Shown: piece by piece, positions 1 to 9,234 of the stretch
How the letters are laid out: the number at the start of each line of letters is the position of its first letter
Numbering within the stretch: the first letter of the stretch is position 1
Assembly (NCBI RefSeq): GCF_016908465.1
Contig: NZ_JAFBDY010000008.1
Span: forward strand, 1-64,000
Length of the DNA stretch: 64,000 nt
Source: Lysinibacillus composti
GTDB taxonomy: Bacteria > Bacillota > Bacilli > Bacillales_A > Planococcaceae
Reading direction: 5' to 3'
The notes under the pieces: model-generated
The model's database searches: none
What the model saw: only the letters and a program-made list of their open reading frames with translations
Told to the model about the DNA's origin: nothing
Program-made: the position numbers and the translations under genes

Positions 1-43
1 GTTTAACAATTTGTATTTTTTCTTCTGCTGTAAATCTGGCCAT
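1..43 (-). CDS. Partial IS3-family transposase OrfA (N-terminus only)
   Basis: Fourteen codons are visible from ATG at 43 to the window edge, reading MARFTAEEKIQIVK. This matches the usual N-terminus of the helix-turn-helix OrfA subunit of IS150-type transposases, which begins the DNA-binding domain that recognises the IS ends. The start lies 52 bp inside the putative IS terminus at 95. The rest of OrfA and the frameshifted OrfB catalytic part would lie outside the window. The fragment is very short, so the call depends on the N-terminal motif plus the flanking terminal repeat. Confidence 0.65.
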   Translation of the reverse strand, partial: MARFTAEEKIQIVK

Positions 44-95
44 AAAAACACCCCGTAAAAGTTAGATTTGTGTCTAACTTTTACGGGGCAGTTCA
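1..95 (-). mobile_element. Truncated end of an IS3-family (IS150-like) insertion sequence
   Basis: Read on the minus strand, the element starts at position 95 with TGAACTGCCCCGTAAAAG, the TG-initiated terminal repeat style of IS150-group IS3 elements. Just inside lies a perfect 16-bp inverted repeat (51-66 and 73-88), a hairpin often found at such IS ends that can block incoming transcription. A transposase reading frame begins at 43 and leaves the window. Only this end is visible, so whether the element is intact and whether it has a target duplication cannot be judged. Family assignment rests on remembered family features. Confidence 0.75.
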
Positions 96-203
96 TTTTT
101 AAGCAGAGGCTTGAAAAAAGTTATTATACTATTATGACTACATGTTATTGGATTAACTGTGCGTGAACCAATTTTGGAAAACTACTATTTATACACATTA
201 AAT

Positions 204-1206
<1,003 letters not shown>

Positions 1207-1223
1207 GCTAAAATCCCCTTTTG

Positions 1224-1237
1224 CGAATATTTGTTCG
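1224..1237. promoter_or_regulatory. LexA (SOS) box 1
   Basis: CGAATATTTGTTCG matches the Bacillus LexA operator pattern CGAAC-N4-GTTCG at 9 of 10 defined positions (C to T at position 5). It lies downstream of the yneA -10 element, 18 bp before the yneA start codon. Confidence 0.8.
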
Positions 1238-1250
1238 TATGTATATTTTT

Positions 1251-1279
1251 AATTTAATACGAACATGTGTTTTTGTCAA
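1251..1279 (-). promoter_or_regulatory. yneA sigma-A promoter
   Basis: On the minus strand TTGACA (1279-1274) and TAAATT (1256-1251) are separated by exactly 17 bp. LexA box 2 fills the spacer, so repressor binding would occlude RNA polymerase. Transcription would run into yneA. Confidence 0.75.
1260..1273. promoter_or_regulatory. LexA (SOS) box 2
   Basis: CGAACATGTGTTTT fits CGAAC-N4-GTTYG except the last base. It sits inside the spacer between the -35 and -10 of the yneA promoter. Confidence 0.75.
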
Positions 1280-1288
1280 CTGAATATT

Positions 1289-1302
1289 CGAACTTATGTT
1301 TG
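1289..1302. promoter_or_regulatory. LexA (SOS) box 3
   Basis: CGAACTTATGTTTG is a full match to CGAAC-N4-GTTYG. It abuts the -35 of the lexA promoter, consistent with LexA autorepression. Confidence 0.85.
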
Positions 1303-1328
1303 CGTTTCTGTTCTATCATTGCTATACT
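1300..1328 (+). promoter_or_regulatory. lexA promoter
   Basis: TTGCGT (1300-1305) and TATACT (1323-1328) with a 17-bp spacer. The -35 overlaps LexA box 3. The -35 is weak while the -10 matches at 5 of 6 positions. Confidence 0.6.
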
Positions 1329-1374
1329 ATATGTAACAACACCAGATACATATTCACATAGAGAGGTGAAAGTT

Positions 1375-1995
1375 TTGAAAAAGTTATCAAAGCGGCAGGA
1401 AGATATTTTACTTTTTATTAAAGAAGAAGTTCGTGCAAAAGGCTATCCACCATCTGTCCGTGAAATCGGAGAAGCTGTTGGTCTTGCCTCAAGCTCAACT
1501 GTTCACGGACATTTAGCCCGTCTAGAAAGCAAGGGACTAATTCGCCGAGACCCAACAAAACCACGCGCGATTGAAATTTTAGATCAAGAAGAAGACTTGG
1601 TACAAAAACAAAATGTCGTACATGTTCCTTTAGTAGGGAAGGTAACTGCTGGTCTACCAATAACAGCGATTGAAAATATTGAAGAGTATTTCCCTCTACC
1701 AGATACATATGGAGCGGGCGAAGATCAATTATTTATGTTAGAAGTAATGGGAGAATCCATGATCGAAGCAGGTATTCTCAACGGAGATTACGTTATTGTA
1801 AAGCAAGCATCTACTGCAAATAATGGGGAAATTGTTGTAGCCATGACTGAAGATGATGAAGCAACAGTGAAGCGTTTCTTTAAAGAAGCTACACACTTCC
1901 GATTACAACCTGAGAATTCCACAATGGACCCAATTCTAGTTGACCGTGTCACGATATTAGGAAAAGTAGTTGGACTTTATCGACAAATACACTAA
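1375..1995 (+). CDS. lexA: LexA, SOS transcriptional repressor and self-cleaving protease
   Basis: A 206-residue LexA. The start is placed at TTG 1375, 6 bases after GAGAGGTG, which gives [14 protein letters not shown] and nearly the 205-residue length of the B. subtilis protein. A longer frame from 1267 would overlap the operators and promoter. Residues 1-65 form the winged helix-turn-helix. The self-cleavage site is Ala92-Gly93 in VTAGLP, and the catalytic pair is Ser128 (MGESMI) and Lys166 (ATVKRF). RecA filaments on single-stranded DNA trigger cleavage, relieving repression of yneAB and lexA itself. The divergent neighbours and three operators confirm the identity. Confidence 0.97.
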   Translation: MKKLSKRQEDILLFIKEEVRAKGYPPSVREIGEAVGLASSSTVHGHLARLESKGLIRRDPTKPRAIEILDQEEDLVQKQNVVHVPLVGKVTAGLPITAIENIEEYFPLPDTYGAGEDQLFMLEVMGESMIEAGILNGDYVIVKQASTANNGEIVVAMTEDDEATVKRFFKEATHFRLQPENSTMDPILVDRVTILGKVVGLYRQIH

Positions 1996-1998
1996 AAT

Positions 1999-2073
1999 CA
2001 ATTACGTCTTGACGTAATTGCGTCCGGATTTTGAATTGTGCTTGCACAATTAACTCCTTACAAAATCCGTGAC
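1999..2073. repeat. Structured double-hairpin intergenic element
   Basis: Right after the lexA stop there are two strong hairpins. The first is a 9-bp perfect stem (1999-2007 with 2012-2020) closed by four bases. The second has an outer stem of about 12 bp (2022-2033 with 2061-2073, one bulge) around an inner 8-bp perfect stem (2034-2041 with 2044-2051). Neither is followed by a T-tract, so a simple terminator is unlikely. CCGCCGGAGGC follows. This looks like a dispersed extragenic repeat or a small structured RNA, but no second full copy exists in this window. Confidence 0.5.
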
Positions 2074-2177
2074 ATCCGCCGGAGGCTTATCTTCATTCTA
2101 CCTTTATTCGGCTCTCCTACTTTATTATCTAAATACATTTCCTACCTCAGTGGGGAGTAATATTCGCATGAAGATAT

Positions 2178-2211
2178 AAAACCTCGCACTATTAAATATT
2201 GTGCGAGGTTT
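2178..2211. terminator. Bidirectional terminator between lexA and the GATase gene
   Basis: An 11-bp perfect stem (AAACCTCGCAC with GTGCGAGGTTT) encloses an A/T loop. It lies 13 bp past the stop of the minus-strand hydrolase gene and also faces lexA. Confidence 0.8.
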
Positions 2212-2223
2212 ACTAAACTATTT

Positions 2224-2946
2224 TTAATTTACTAGACTGTTCTTTTTCGTACAAACTTCAATGAATTCTTTGAACAGCGTTAGAGAATTAGGATCGCCAC
2301 CCTGCGCCATTTCTTCTGGATGCCATTGTACGGCAACTCCAAAAGGATAGTCTTTCATTTCAACGGCTTCCACTATTCCATCACTAGACTTAGCAACAAC
2401 CGTTAAGGTTTCCGCTACATCCTTTATCGCTTGATGATGGAATGAGTTCACTGATATCTTCTCTTTTTTCAACATTAAATACAGTTTGCTTTCTTTTTCG
2501 ATTTTCACATAGTGTGCCGCTTCTGCTCTACGTGCTAGTTGACTATGTTGTATCGGCACTTTTTCGTATTGCGATTGAATGTCCTGATATAACGTCCCAC
2601 CCAGACCGACATTTAACAGTTGAATACCACGGCAAATCCCAAATATCGGTAGTTTTCTCTTAACCGCTTCATGCAATAAATACAATTCAACTTTATCACG
2701 CTCAATCATTACTTCTCCGAGCTTTGGATGAGGATCTTCGCTAAAAAAATGTGGATGCACATCAACTCCACCTGTAAGTAACAACCCATCCACAATACTA
2801 ATAATTTTCTCGACATCCCCTTCTACGCCAAAGGGGATGCAGTAAGGAATCCCACCAGCATCTAGTACAGATTCTACATACGCTTCATTAATTACATATC
2901 GACCATCACGTGTAGTTGTCATCGTTATCCCAATCACTGGTTTCAT
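2224..2946 (-). CDS. Gamma-glutamyl hydrolase family protein (peptidase C26, class I GATase fold)
   Basis: A 240-residue class I glutamine amidotransferase-like hydrolase. The nucleophile is Cys105 in GICRGIQ, with His209 and Glu211 in WHPE completing the triad. LLTGGVDVHP near residue 57 is typical of the PuuD/YvdE branch, which hydrolyses gamma-glutamyl bonds such as gamma-glutamyl-GABA. The start ATG follows GGGGGTGG. The gene stands alone between two terminators, so context does not tell the substrate. Glutamine or gamma-glutamyl amide hydrolysis in the cytoplasm is inferred from the family. Confidence 0.88.
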   Translation of the reverse strand: MKPVIGITMTTTRDGRYVINEAYVESVLDAGGIPYCIPFGVEGDVEKIISIVDGLLLTGGVDVHPHFFSEDPHPKLGEVMIERDKVELYLLHEAVKRKLPIFGICRGIQLLNVGLGGTLYQDIQSQYEKVPIQHSQLARRAEAAHYVKIEKESKLYLMLKKEKISVNSFHHQAIKDVAETLTVVAKSSDGIVEAVEMKDYPFGVAVQWHPEEMAQGGDPNSLTLFKEFIEVCTKKNSLVN

Positions 2947-3033
2947 AAAACCACCCCCATATTACCTTTTCTATTTTATAATACAATACTCCTACCCATT
3001 ACTAATATTTCCTAATTTTTCCCTTATATAATA

Positions 3034-3060
3034 AAAAGCCTAGCAATTGTGCTAAGCTTT
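3034..3060 (-). terminator. Terminator of the pilus operon
   Basis: On the minus strand AAAGCTTAGCA pairs with TGCTAGGCTTT (one mismatch) and is followed by TTATT. It overlaps the pilD stop codon. Confidence 0.75.
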
Positions 3061-3814
3061 AGAGTAAAAGGTTCATATACCAATCAATCATTCGGTGACC
3101 ATAGAAATAAACGATGATTGCTGCTGCTGCAATTGAGGGGCCAAAAGGAACGGGTGTCTTTCTCCCCTGCCCTTTTGCCTTTAGTACGATGAGCCCTACA
3201 ACCATTCCAATGACAGAAGCTAAAAATAGAGTTAATAATGTATGTATTGTTCCCAACACCAAGCCAATTAAAAAGAATAGCTTAATATCACCGCCACCCA
3301 TACCACCTTTTGAAATGATGGCAATTAAGAATAGGATTCCGAATCCAATGACAGCCCCAAGAAGACTATCCCACCATGGTGTTAATGGCGATACCAGGCG
3401 ACCAATAAGCAAGAATGGTAAAAAGAATAATAGAATTTTATCTGGAATAAGCATGTACGCGATATCTGATACGACAATGATGACAAGTAAAGAGATAAAC
3501 AAAAGAGCAACAAATAACTCAGGTACAATGCCCAATTGCCATGTAGCAAAGGCGAATAGAAGACCCGTAACCAGTTCAGTCACGCAATAAATCGGGGATA
3601 TTTTCACCCCACAAGTGCGACATTTTCCTTTTAAAAAAAGGTATGAAAAAACAGGTACAAGATCTAGTGCAGTTAAACGTCGATTGCAGCTTGTACAGTG
3701 CGACGGTGGGTTCACAATGGATTCCTTTTTGGGGACTCGTAACCCAACGACGTTAAAAAACGAACCAAAAACAAGGCCGAAAAGTAACGCAAACACTGTA
3801 TAAACAATCTCCAT
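3059..3814 (-). CDS. pilD: PilD-type prepilin peptidase / N-methyltransferase (A24 family)
   Basis: A 251-residue polytopic membrane aspartic protease that removes the leader from prepilins and methylates the new N-terminus. The N-terminal methylase-like domain keeps the zinc tetracysteine motif (Cys40, Cys43, Cys65, Cys68). The catalytic aspartates are Asp117 (VVSDIAYM) and Asp176 in GGGDIKLF, the GxGD motif. About seven membrane segments follow. As the last gene of the minus-strand pilus locus, it would process PilA and the minor pilins at 13014 and 13510. It could also serve competence pseudopilins (ComC role). The gap to pilO is 51 bp, consistent with one operon. Confidence 0.93.
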   Translation of the reverse strand: MEIVYTVFALLFGLVFGSFFNVVGLRVPKKESIVNPPSHCTSCNRRLTALDLVPVFSYLFLKGKCRTCGVKISPIYCVTELVTGLLFAFATWQLGIVPELFVALLFISLLVIIVVSDIAYMLIPDKILLFFLPFLLIGRLVSPLTPWWDSLLGAVIGFGILFLIAIISKGGMGGGDIKLFFLIGLVLGTIHTLLTLFLASVIGMVVGLIVLKAKGQGRKTPVPFGPSIAAAAIIVYFYGHRMIDWYMNLLL

Positions 3815-3865
3815 TTATTAAGCACCTAACCTTTACCTGTTGTAATTTGTAATGTGAATGGAAGG

Positions 3866-4582
3866 TTATTGTTCACCTTCATAATAGAACGTCGTCACTT
3901 GAACGGACGCTGTAGCAACATCCGACGCATCCTCAGCAAATTCATTTTCCTCACCTGGAAGTGAATAGCTGATTGTATCAATGTGCATAACACGTTCTAA
4001 GTCTTCAATTTCTTTAATGAATTGTTGTAATCTTGTATAATCTGGTGATTCTATTTCAAGATTAAATGTTATTAGTTTTAGTTCCGGTGGCAAAGACTGT
4101 GCTAGAGTTGAAATAGGTACATCTTCTTGAATCGCTTCACCATTTTCAATTGCCTCTGGATCAGTTGTTTCCGTGCCTTCTGTTTCAGTAGATGAAGTCT
4201 CTTCTTGAGTTTCAGGTTCGATATAGCCAGACTCAGAAACTAGTGAATCATAATTATTAAAATTAATGGACTGAACATTAGATTCTGTCACATAGGCGAT
4301 TTCTTCAATATTTAATAATAATCCATCAATTTCACGACTCTGTGGTACCTTTTTACGCAAATTAAAAGTTGTTGGGGTATTTTTAGCTTGGGTATCTTCT
4401 AACCCTTTTAACTGCTCTTGATAGGTTGTAATTTCTGACTGTAAGCTGCTAACCGAATTACTTAGCATTTCCGCTTCATCCTTTTTAGGTATCACAACAT
4501 AATAGTACACAGCAAAAATCAACGTAGCGACTAATGCTGTTAAAAGTAGAACAGCGGAATTTTTACTACTAGAGATTTTCAT
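3866..4582 (-). CDS. pilO: PilO-like pilus alignment protein
   Basis: A 238-residue bitopic protein with a short cytoplasmic start, one membrane segment (about residues 11-31), then a coiled-coil stretch (about 35-80) and a C-terminal alpha/beta domain. A Glu/Thr-rich linker with many acidic residues (about 125-160) separates them. Sequence similarity to PilO families is weak, as usual, and the call rests on topology and position directly after pilN. PilO pairs with PilN to link the cytoplasmic PilM ring to the outer part of the machine. Its ATG overlaps the pilN stop by one base (4582), so the two are translationally coupled. Confidence 0.75.
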   Translation of the reverse strand: MKISSSKNSAVLLLTALVATLIFAVYYYVVIPKKDEAEMLSNSVSSLQSEITTYQEQLKGLEDTQAKNTPTTFNLRKKVPQSREIDGLLLNIEEIAYVTESNVQSINFNNYDSLVSESGYIEPETQEETSSTETEGTETTDPEAIENGEAIQEDVPISTLAQSLPPELKLITFNLEIESPDYTRLQQFIKEIEDLERVMHIDTISYSLPGEENEFAEDASDVATASVQVTTFYYEGEQ

Positions 4583-5169
4583 TATTCAACACCTCCAGTA
4601 GCTAAGTATCCTTCATCTATGACCAATGTGAAATTTGCAGTCTGTCTAGGAATGACATTAAAGTCTTTTTCACTTTCAGTAGTGTTCTCAGTACCTAAAT
4701 CAAAATTTGATACAGATGAAACTTGTACATCTGTAAAGTAACTACTATTTGTAAGACTAGAGATATAGTCTGCCACATCGTTAAGGGTTTCAAAATCTAC
4801 TGTAATTGAAACACTTTCAGCATCGAAAGAATAACTTCTTAAATACGAATGATTTGTTTGTAACATTTGAATTTCATCAATTAATGGTGTAACAGGATAT
4901 GAAACAAGCTCAACGAAATCAACAGATTGTTCTAGGGACCCTTGAGTTGTTGAATTCATCCCATCTAGTTGTGATTTCAAATCGTCTCGTTGTGATTGTA
5001 ACGCTGTTTGCTCTTTCGTTAAAATTACGATATCAGCACGAGCCTGGAAATACTGCCAAGCTAGTAAAGAGAGTAAGAGTAAAGCTGCGATACTTATAAT
5101 CAAATACACGATCTTGGAACCCGAATCATCCTTGTCGAGATTCGGGATGAGATTAATATCTGGAATCAT
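4582..5169 (-). CDS. pilN: PilN-like pilus assembly membrane protein
   Basis: A 195-residue protein starting MIPDINLIPNLD. The INLIP segment is the hallmark of PilN, the short cytoplasmic tail that binds PilM. One membrane helix (about residues 20-42), a coiled coil (about 45-75) and a compact extracytoplasmic domain follow. PilN dimerises with PilO in the alignment subcomplex of type IV pili. It overlaps pilM by four bases (ATGA) and pilO by one, so the three are made in step. Confidence 0.85.
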   Translation of the reverse strand: MIPDINLIPNLDKDDSGSKIVYLIISIAALLLLSLLAWQYFQARADIVILTKEQTALQSQRDDLKSQLDGMNSTTQGSLEQSVDFVELVSYPVTPLIDEIQMLQTNHSYLRSYSFDAESVSITVDFETLNDVADYISSLTNSSYFTDVQVSSVSNFDLGTENTTESEKDFNVIPRQTANFTLVIDEGYLATGGVE

Positions 5170-6143
5170 TTAGCAACCTCCTTTAAAGCAAGCCCTAACA
5201 ACGATGCATGTTTCGCTTTAAATCCAGGGAAGTGTTCTTGAATCAATGCATCATCAACTACTTTGATGGGAACTGCTAAATTTTCCTCTAAAAGTGAATG
5301 TATTTGATGAAGAAGCGGATTATCCCCCATGACGACAATCTCATCGACAGACTTTTCCCCTTTATGTAAAGAGAACCTAAAGAAATTCATGATTCGATCA
5401 AGTTCAAGCAATTGATCCGTAATCACCATCCGATAATCTTCCGGCTCCCCATCAAAAGTAAATTCTACTTGTTCGTTGATTTTTTGCTTTCCTCGCCATA
5501 AGGCTAAATCCGTGTTTATCGGTTGATAGCGCATAAAATCAACTTGGCCATTGGAATAAATACAAATGGATAATTCGTTAATTAACCAATTGGCAAGTAA
5601 ATACGTTTTATCCGGTTGAAGAAGTTGTAGATGATCAAGTACACGTAAATTACAAAGTGACCGAATGTCTGCCACAACCGGCTCCATTTTAATATCTAAA
5701 AATAAGTGGATAAATTTATTGACCTCTTCAGCGGCAGCAGCAAACATCATCGCTTGCCCGTCCCCTTCTTCCGGGTCATACACATCAATCAGTGGATCCT
5801 GGAAAGGTAAATGAACCGAATGGCCAAGTTCCATTTCAACAAATTCTTTTAACTTATCAGAGGTCACATCTGCTGGATGCTCAAATGATTTTAACAGAAT
5901 AATAGAATCGGGTACAAAGAAACGAACATTTTGTCGTTTCCCTCCCCAATTATGTTGATGCTCTTTAAAAATATCAAACAGCTGCATATCATCAGCCACT
6001 ACCCCTTCTTCGACAATACTTGGAGGAAGAGGCACTTCAAATACTTTTGCTTGCGCAAAATCAGGGCCCTTCATCACAAGTGCACGAAGTACGTAATCAT
6101 TTATTTCGATTGATACATGACTTTTTTTCTTAAGGTTGAACAT
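5166..6143 (-). CDS. pilM: PilM-like actin-fold pilus assembly protein
   Basis: A 325-residue cytoplasmic protein of the PilM/FtsA-like ATPase fold. It opens with KKKSHVSIEINDYVLRALV, the first phosphate-binding strand region, and has VVMGDNPLLHQ near residue 275 corresponding to the second nucleotide-binding segment. PilM forms the cytoplasmic ring that binds the N-terminus of PilN. Position upstream of pilN-pilO with a 4-base overlap supports the call. At the level of a quick read, the sequence is diverged from proteobacterial PilM, as common in Bacillales. A strong GGAGCC site precedes the ATG. Confidence 0.82.
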   Translation of the reverse strand: MFNLKKKSHVSIEINDYVLRALVMKGPDFAQAKVFEVPLPPSIVEEGVVADDMQLFDIFKEHQHNWGGKRQNVRFFVPDSIILLKSFEHPADVTSDKLKEFVEMELGHSVHLPFQDPLIDVYDPEEGDGQAMMFAAAAEEVNKFIHLFLDIKMEPVVADIRSLCNLRVLDHLQLLQPDKTYLLANWLINELSICIYSNGQVDFMRYQPINTDLALWRGKQKINEQVEFTFDGEPEDYRMVITDQLLELDRIMNFFRFSLHKGEKSVDEIVVMGDNPLLHQIHSLLEENLAVPIKVVDDALIQEHFPGFKAKHASLLGLALKEVAK

Positions 6144-6387
6144 TTGTGAGGGCTCCTTTTTAATAATTTATAAAACATAGTAAAATACTTATTAGGTATT
6201 TAGCAAAGTTTGACATTATTAATTATTTATTTTTCTTATACTATTTGATTACTATTAATTAAAACTACTTTATAGTCTTTAGTACATATAAGCGTCTTAA
6301 ATTAATAAATTATTATTAGTACCGGGGCTTTAATAAAAATAATTTACTGATAAGTTATAGTTTCCATTAAAATTTAGTTTCTCAATG

Positions 6388-6417
6388 GAACACCTAACCA
6401 ATTTAATTTAGGTGTTC
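6388..6417 (-). terminator. Hairpin after pilA (possible partial terminator)
   Basis: A 10-bp perfect stem GAACACCTAA/TTAGGTGTTC lies 25 bp after the pilA stop. The T-tract is poor, so it may act as an attenuator or an mRNA end-stabiliser that lets pilA be expressed more than pilMNO. The 6144-6387 stretch is otherwise very AT-rich and featureless. Confidence 0.5.
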
Positions 6418-6441
6418 GATGAAAGACTAACTTAGAAATTG

Positions 6442-6873
6442 TTACGGAGTAGTTGGAATTGAAATAACTCCTTTTTTTACAGTTGCATCACTTAAATTAT
6501 CTAAAGTTTTATTTTTATGCGTTGTACCATTTGTGTCTTTAAATGTAATATTAATCGGAGCATCTTTAGGTTTAATTACTGTTACAGTATCAATTTTCCC
6601 TAGTGTCTCAACATATCCAGCAGATAGTAACTCCGTACCCTTAACAGTATTATCAGTATCATTTGGATTATCAGTGAAATAAAGATTTGCAGCGTCTAGT
6701 ATATTAATAGCATCAGCAACTTGTGCTTTTCCTCGAGAATTATCAATAATACTACCAATTGCAGGAATTGCAATCGCTGCAATAATTGCTAATATTACAA
6801 TCACAGCTAATAATTCAATTAAAGTTAACCCCTTTTCATTACCAAGGCGTTTTTTCAATAAGTTATTAAACAT
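6442..6873 (-). CDS. pilA: Major type IV pilin (PilA-like prepilin)
   Basis: A 143-residue prepilin. The start is placed at ATG 6873, preceded by GGGGGAAATAAC. A longer frame from 6939 adds 22 residues with a weaker start. The leader MFNNLLKKRLGNEKG ends at Gly15, where PilD would cut, leaving Leu-Thr-Leu-Ile-Glu with the conserved Glu5 and a hydrophobic alpha-1 helix (LLAVIVILAIIAAIAIPAI). The C-terminal globular domain is small and shows no cysteine pair. Lying between the pilB-T-C genes and pilM-N-O, it is the natural major subunit of the fibre. A ComGC-like pseudopilin is the alternative, but the presence of PilT argues for a retractable pilus. Confidence 0.88.
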   Translation of the reverse strand: MFNNLLKKRLGNEKGLTLIELLAVIVILAIIAAIAIPAIGSIIDNSRGKAQVADAINILDAANLYFTDNPNDTDNTVKGTELLSAGYVETLGKIDTVTVIKPKDAPINITFKDTNGTTHKNKTLDNLSDATVKKGVISIPTTP

Positions 6874-6973
6874 GTTATTTCCCCCATTATATTTATCTTT
6901 CTTAAATTTACCAGTTTTTTGTACGGACATTGTTTGCATGTACTCTCACCTCCCTGCAAAACGTCCTCCTTCT

Positions 6974-8179
6974 CTAAATCTGCTCGTATAAACTAAACAT
7001 CGGCATCATAATAGCTGCCACAATGAATCCTACTATAACAGCTAAAAATAAAATCATTAAAGGCTCAATTAGCGATTTTAATGTATCAACCGCTCGATCA
7101 ACTTCCGTTTCATAAAAGTCTGCTATTTTTTCAAGCATGTAATCAAGTGAACCGGTTGACTCTCCTATTGAAGTCATGGAAGTAACTAAAGGTGGGAAGA
7201 GCCAACTTTTTTCTAGTGGTGCTGTTAACGTACTTCCTTTTTCCAAGCTTTCTCTGGCTTCAACCATTACTTTGGCAACTACGGGATCTCCCACAACTTT
7301 TTCAACAATAACTAATGATTGTAAAATCGGTACTGCACTGCTAAATAATGAAGATAAGGTTCTTGTCATACGCGCGATTGTTGACCTTTGTAATAATGGA
7401 CCAAGTACTGGCATTTTTAACATCATATAGTGAACTGCATAGTTGAATTCTTTATTACTTTTATACAGAAACTGAAATCCACCTAAAGCAGTAAATATTA
7501 CGAGAATCACAATCCACCAAAAATCTCTCAACCAGTCACTAATGGCAACAGTAACAATCGTGATCATCGGTAGTTGGGCATCCATTTCTTCAAATGATGA
7601 AACAAACGTAGGAACGATATAAACTAATAGAAAGAACACAACTAATATCGTAACGAATAATAATACTGCCGGATATGTTAAGGTCGATTGGACTTTTTTC
7701 TTTAAGTTATATTGCTTTTCAAACGTATTGGCGAGACGTTCTAACGTGTCGTCAATATTCCCTGTTGCTTCACCTGATCGCATCATATTACTAAATAGCG
7801 CTGGGAACACTTTCGGATGTTTGACGGTTGCATTTGAGAAAGAAAGCCCTGAACGAATATCCTCTTCCACTTCTTCAAGCGCTTTTTTTAACGGTTTATT
7901 TTTCGTTTGGCGGGCTAAAATATTTGTGGATTCAACAATCGATACACCAGCTCGAATTAACGTCGCAAATTGTCGGCAATAGATAACAAAATCCTGGTTC
8001 TTAACTCCTCCAACAAAATTGAGATCTTTATGCAAGATGCTTTTCGACTCTTCAATTTGACGAGGATTAATGCCCTTTTCCCTTAACTTGGTGATGGCCG
8101 CATTTATATTTGCTGCATCAATTGTGCCCTTTTTTGGTGCTCCAGTTTTAGTACGCCCCACATATTTATAAACGGTCAA
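6974..8179 (-). CDS. pilC: PilC, inner-membrane platform protein of the type IV pilus
   Basis: A 401-residue GspF/PilC protein with two repeated cytoplasmic helical domains (about residues 65-190 and 270-390) and three membrane segments (about 170-190, 220-240, 375-395). IYCRQFATLIRAGVSI and FSNMMRSGEATGNIDDTL, with the later SMTSIGESTGSLDYML, are the family repeat signatures. PilC couples the PilB and PilT motors to pilin insertion and removal. It overlaps pilT by 4 bases. Confidence 0.95.
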   Translation of the reverse strand: MTVYKYVGRTKTGAPKKGTIDAANINAAITKLREKGINPRQIEESKSILHKDLNFVGGVKNQDFVIYCRQFATLIRAGVSIVESTNILARQTKNKPLKKALEEVEEDIRSGLSFSNATVKHPKVFPALFSNMMRSGEATGNIDDTLERLANTFEKQYNLKKKVQSTLTYPAVLLFVTILVVFFLLVYIVPTFVSSFEEMDAQLPMITIVTVAISDWLRDFWWIVILVIFTALGGFQFLYKSNKEFNYAVHYMMLKMPVLGPLLQRSTIARMTRTLSSLFSSAVPILQSLVIVEKVVGDPVVAKVMVEARESLEKGSTLTAPLEKSWLFPPLVTSMTSIGESTGSLDYMLEKIADFYETEVDRAVDTLKSLIEPLMILFLAVIVGFIVAAIMMPMFSLYEQI

Positions 8180-9231
8180 CTGTACTCACCAACGTTCAAG
8201 TAAGGTTTGACTTCCTCCATTAACACAATCCCTTTAGATACAAGTTCTGAGATTGAATTTTGTAAAGTATGCATACCAAGTGCACGACTAGTTTGCATCA
8301 CACTTTGAATTTGATGAACCTTTTCATTTCGAATTAAGTTCGTAACTGCAGGAACAGCAGTTAAAATTTCTGTTGCAGCAACTCGACCTGTTGAATCACG
8401 TCTCCGGAATAATCGTTGAGAGATAATCCCCTGTAACACATTAGCTAATTGGATTCGAATTTGCCCTTGCTGATGTGGTGGGAACACGTCAATAATTCGA
8501 TCAATCGTCGTTGGTGCGCTGGATGTATGCAATGTTGCAAACACTAAATGCCCTGTTTCCGCAGCCGTAATTGCAGTTGAAATCGTATCAAGGTCTCGCA
8601 TCTCACCTACTAAAATGACGTCTGGATCTTGACGAAGAGACGACCGTAAACCACTGGAGAAATTCTCCGTATCAATTCCAATTTCACGCTGATTCACCAT
8701 CGATTTTTTATGTGAGTGCAAGTACTCGATTGGATCTTCCAAGGTGATAATATGTTTTGATTTCGTCTCGTTAATATAATTAATCATACTTGCGAGAGTT
8801 GTTGATTTACCTGAACCCGTTGGACCTGTTACTAATACGAGTCCTTGAGGTTTATCAGATAATTCGAACAATACTTTCGGCATACTAAGCGACTCAATGG
8901 TCGGTATTTTTGACGGTATTAAACGAGCAGCAATCGCGCCCTCATTACGCTGATGATAAGCATTCACACGGAAGCGACATAAATCACCTAGTGAATAATT
9001 AAAATCCGTTTCCCCAGTCTGATTAAACTCTTCGACCTTATATGCAGGAATGATTTCTTCAATCATTACCCGAATTAAATCAGGGGTGACAGAAACATCC
9101 CCGTATTGTTGTAATCGACCATCAATTCGATATACAGGTGGGATCCCGGTTGTTAAGTGTAAATCGGATGCCTTCTCATCAAATGCTCGTTGCAATAGAG
9201 AAGATATTGAAAGTTCGCTCATCACTATCAC
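8176..9231 (-). CDS. pilT: PilT, pilus retraction ATPase
   Basis: A 351-residue hexameric ATPase. The N-terminal PAS-like domain (about residues 1-95) includes ASDLHLTTG, the PilT motif. The ATPase core has Walker A GPTGSGKSTT (about 133), the Asp box, Walker B DPDVILVGEMRD (about 203) and the His box HLVFATLHTSS. Near the C-terminus, PilT proteins carry an AIRNLIRE-type motif, and TNLIRNEKVHQI is the counterpart here. PilT depolymerises pili and powers twitching and DNA uptake. It sits 3 bp after pilB and overlaps pilC by 4 bases. Confidence 0.95.
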   Translation of the reverse strand: MIVMSELSISSLLQRAFDEKASDLHLTTGIPPVYRIDGRLQQYGDVSVTPDLIRVMIEEIIPAYKVEEFNQTGETDFNYSLGDLCRFRVNAYHQRNEGAIAARLIPSKIPTIESLSMPKVLFELSDKPQGLVLVTGPTGSGKSTTLASMINYINETKSKHIITLEDPIEYLHSHKKSMVNQREIGIDTENFSSGLRSSLRQDPDVILVGEMRDLDTISTAITAAETGHLVFATLHTSSAPTTIDRIIDVFPPHQQGQIRIQLANVLQGIISQRLFRRRDSTGRVAATEILTAVPAVTNLIRNEKVHQIQSVMQTSRALGMHTLQNSISELVSKGIVLMEEVKPYLNVGEYS

Positions 9232-9234
9232 TTC

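Noticed and set aside
1267-1374. Longer lexA start
   Set aside because: Would include LexA boxes and promoter; TTG 1375 has a good ribosome binding site and gives the right length.
3114-3590. 158-codon plus-strand frame opposite pilD
   Set aside because: Antisense to a clear prepilin peptidase and proline/isoleucine-rich in the way of shadow frames.
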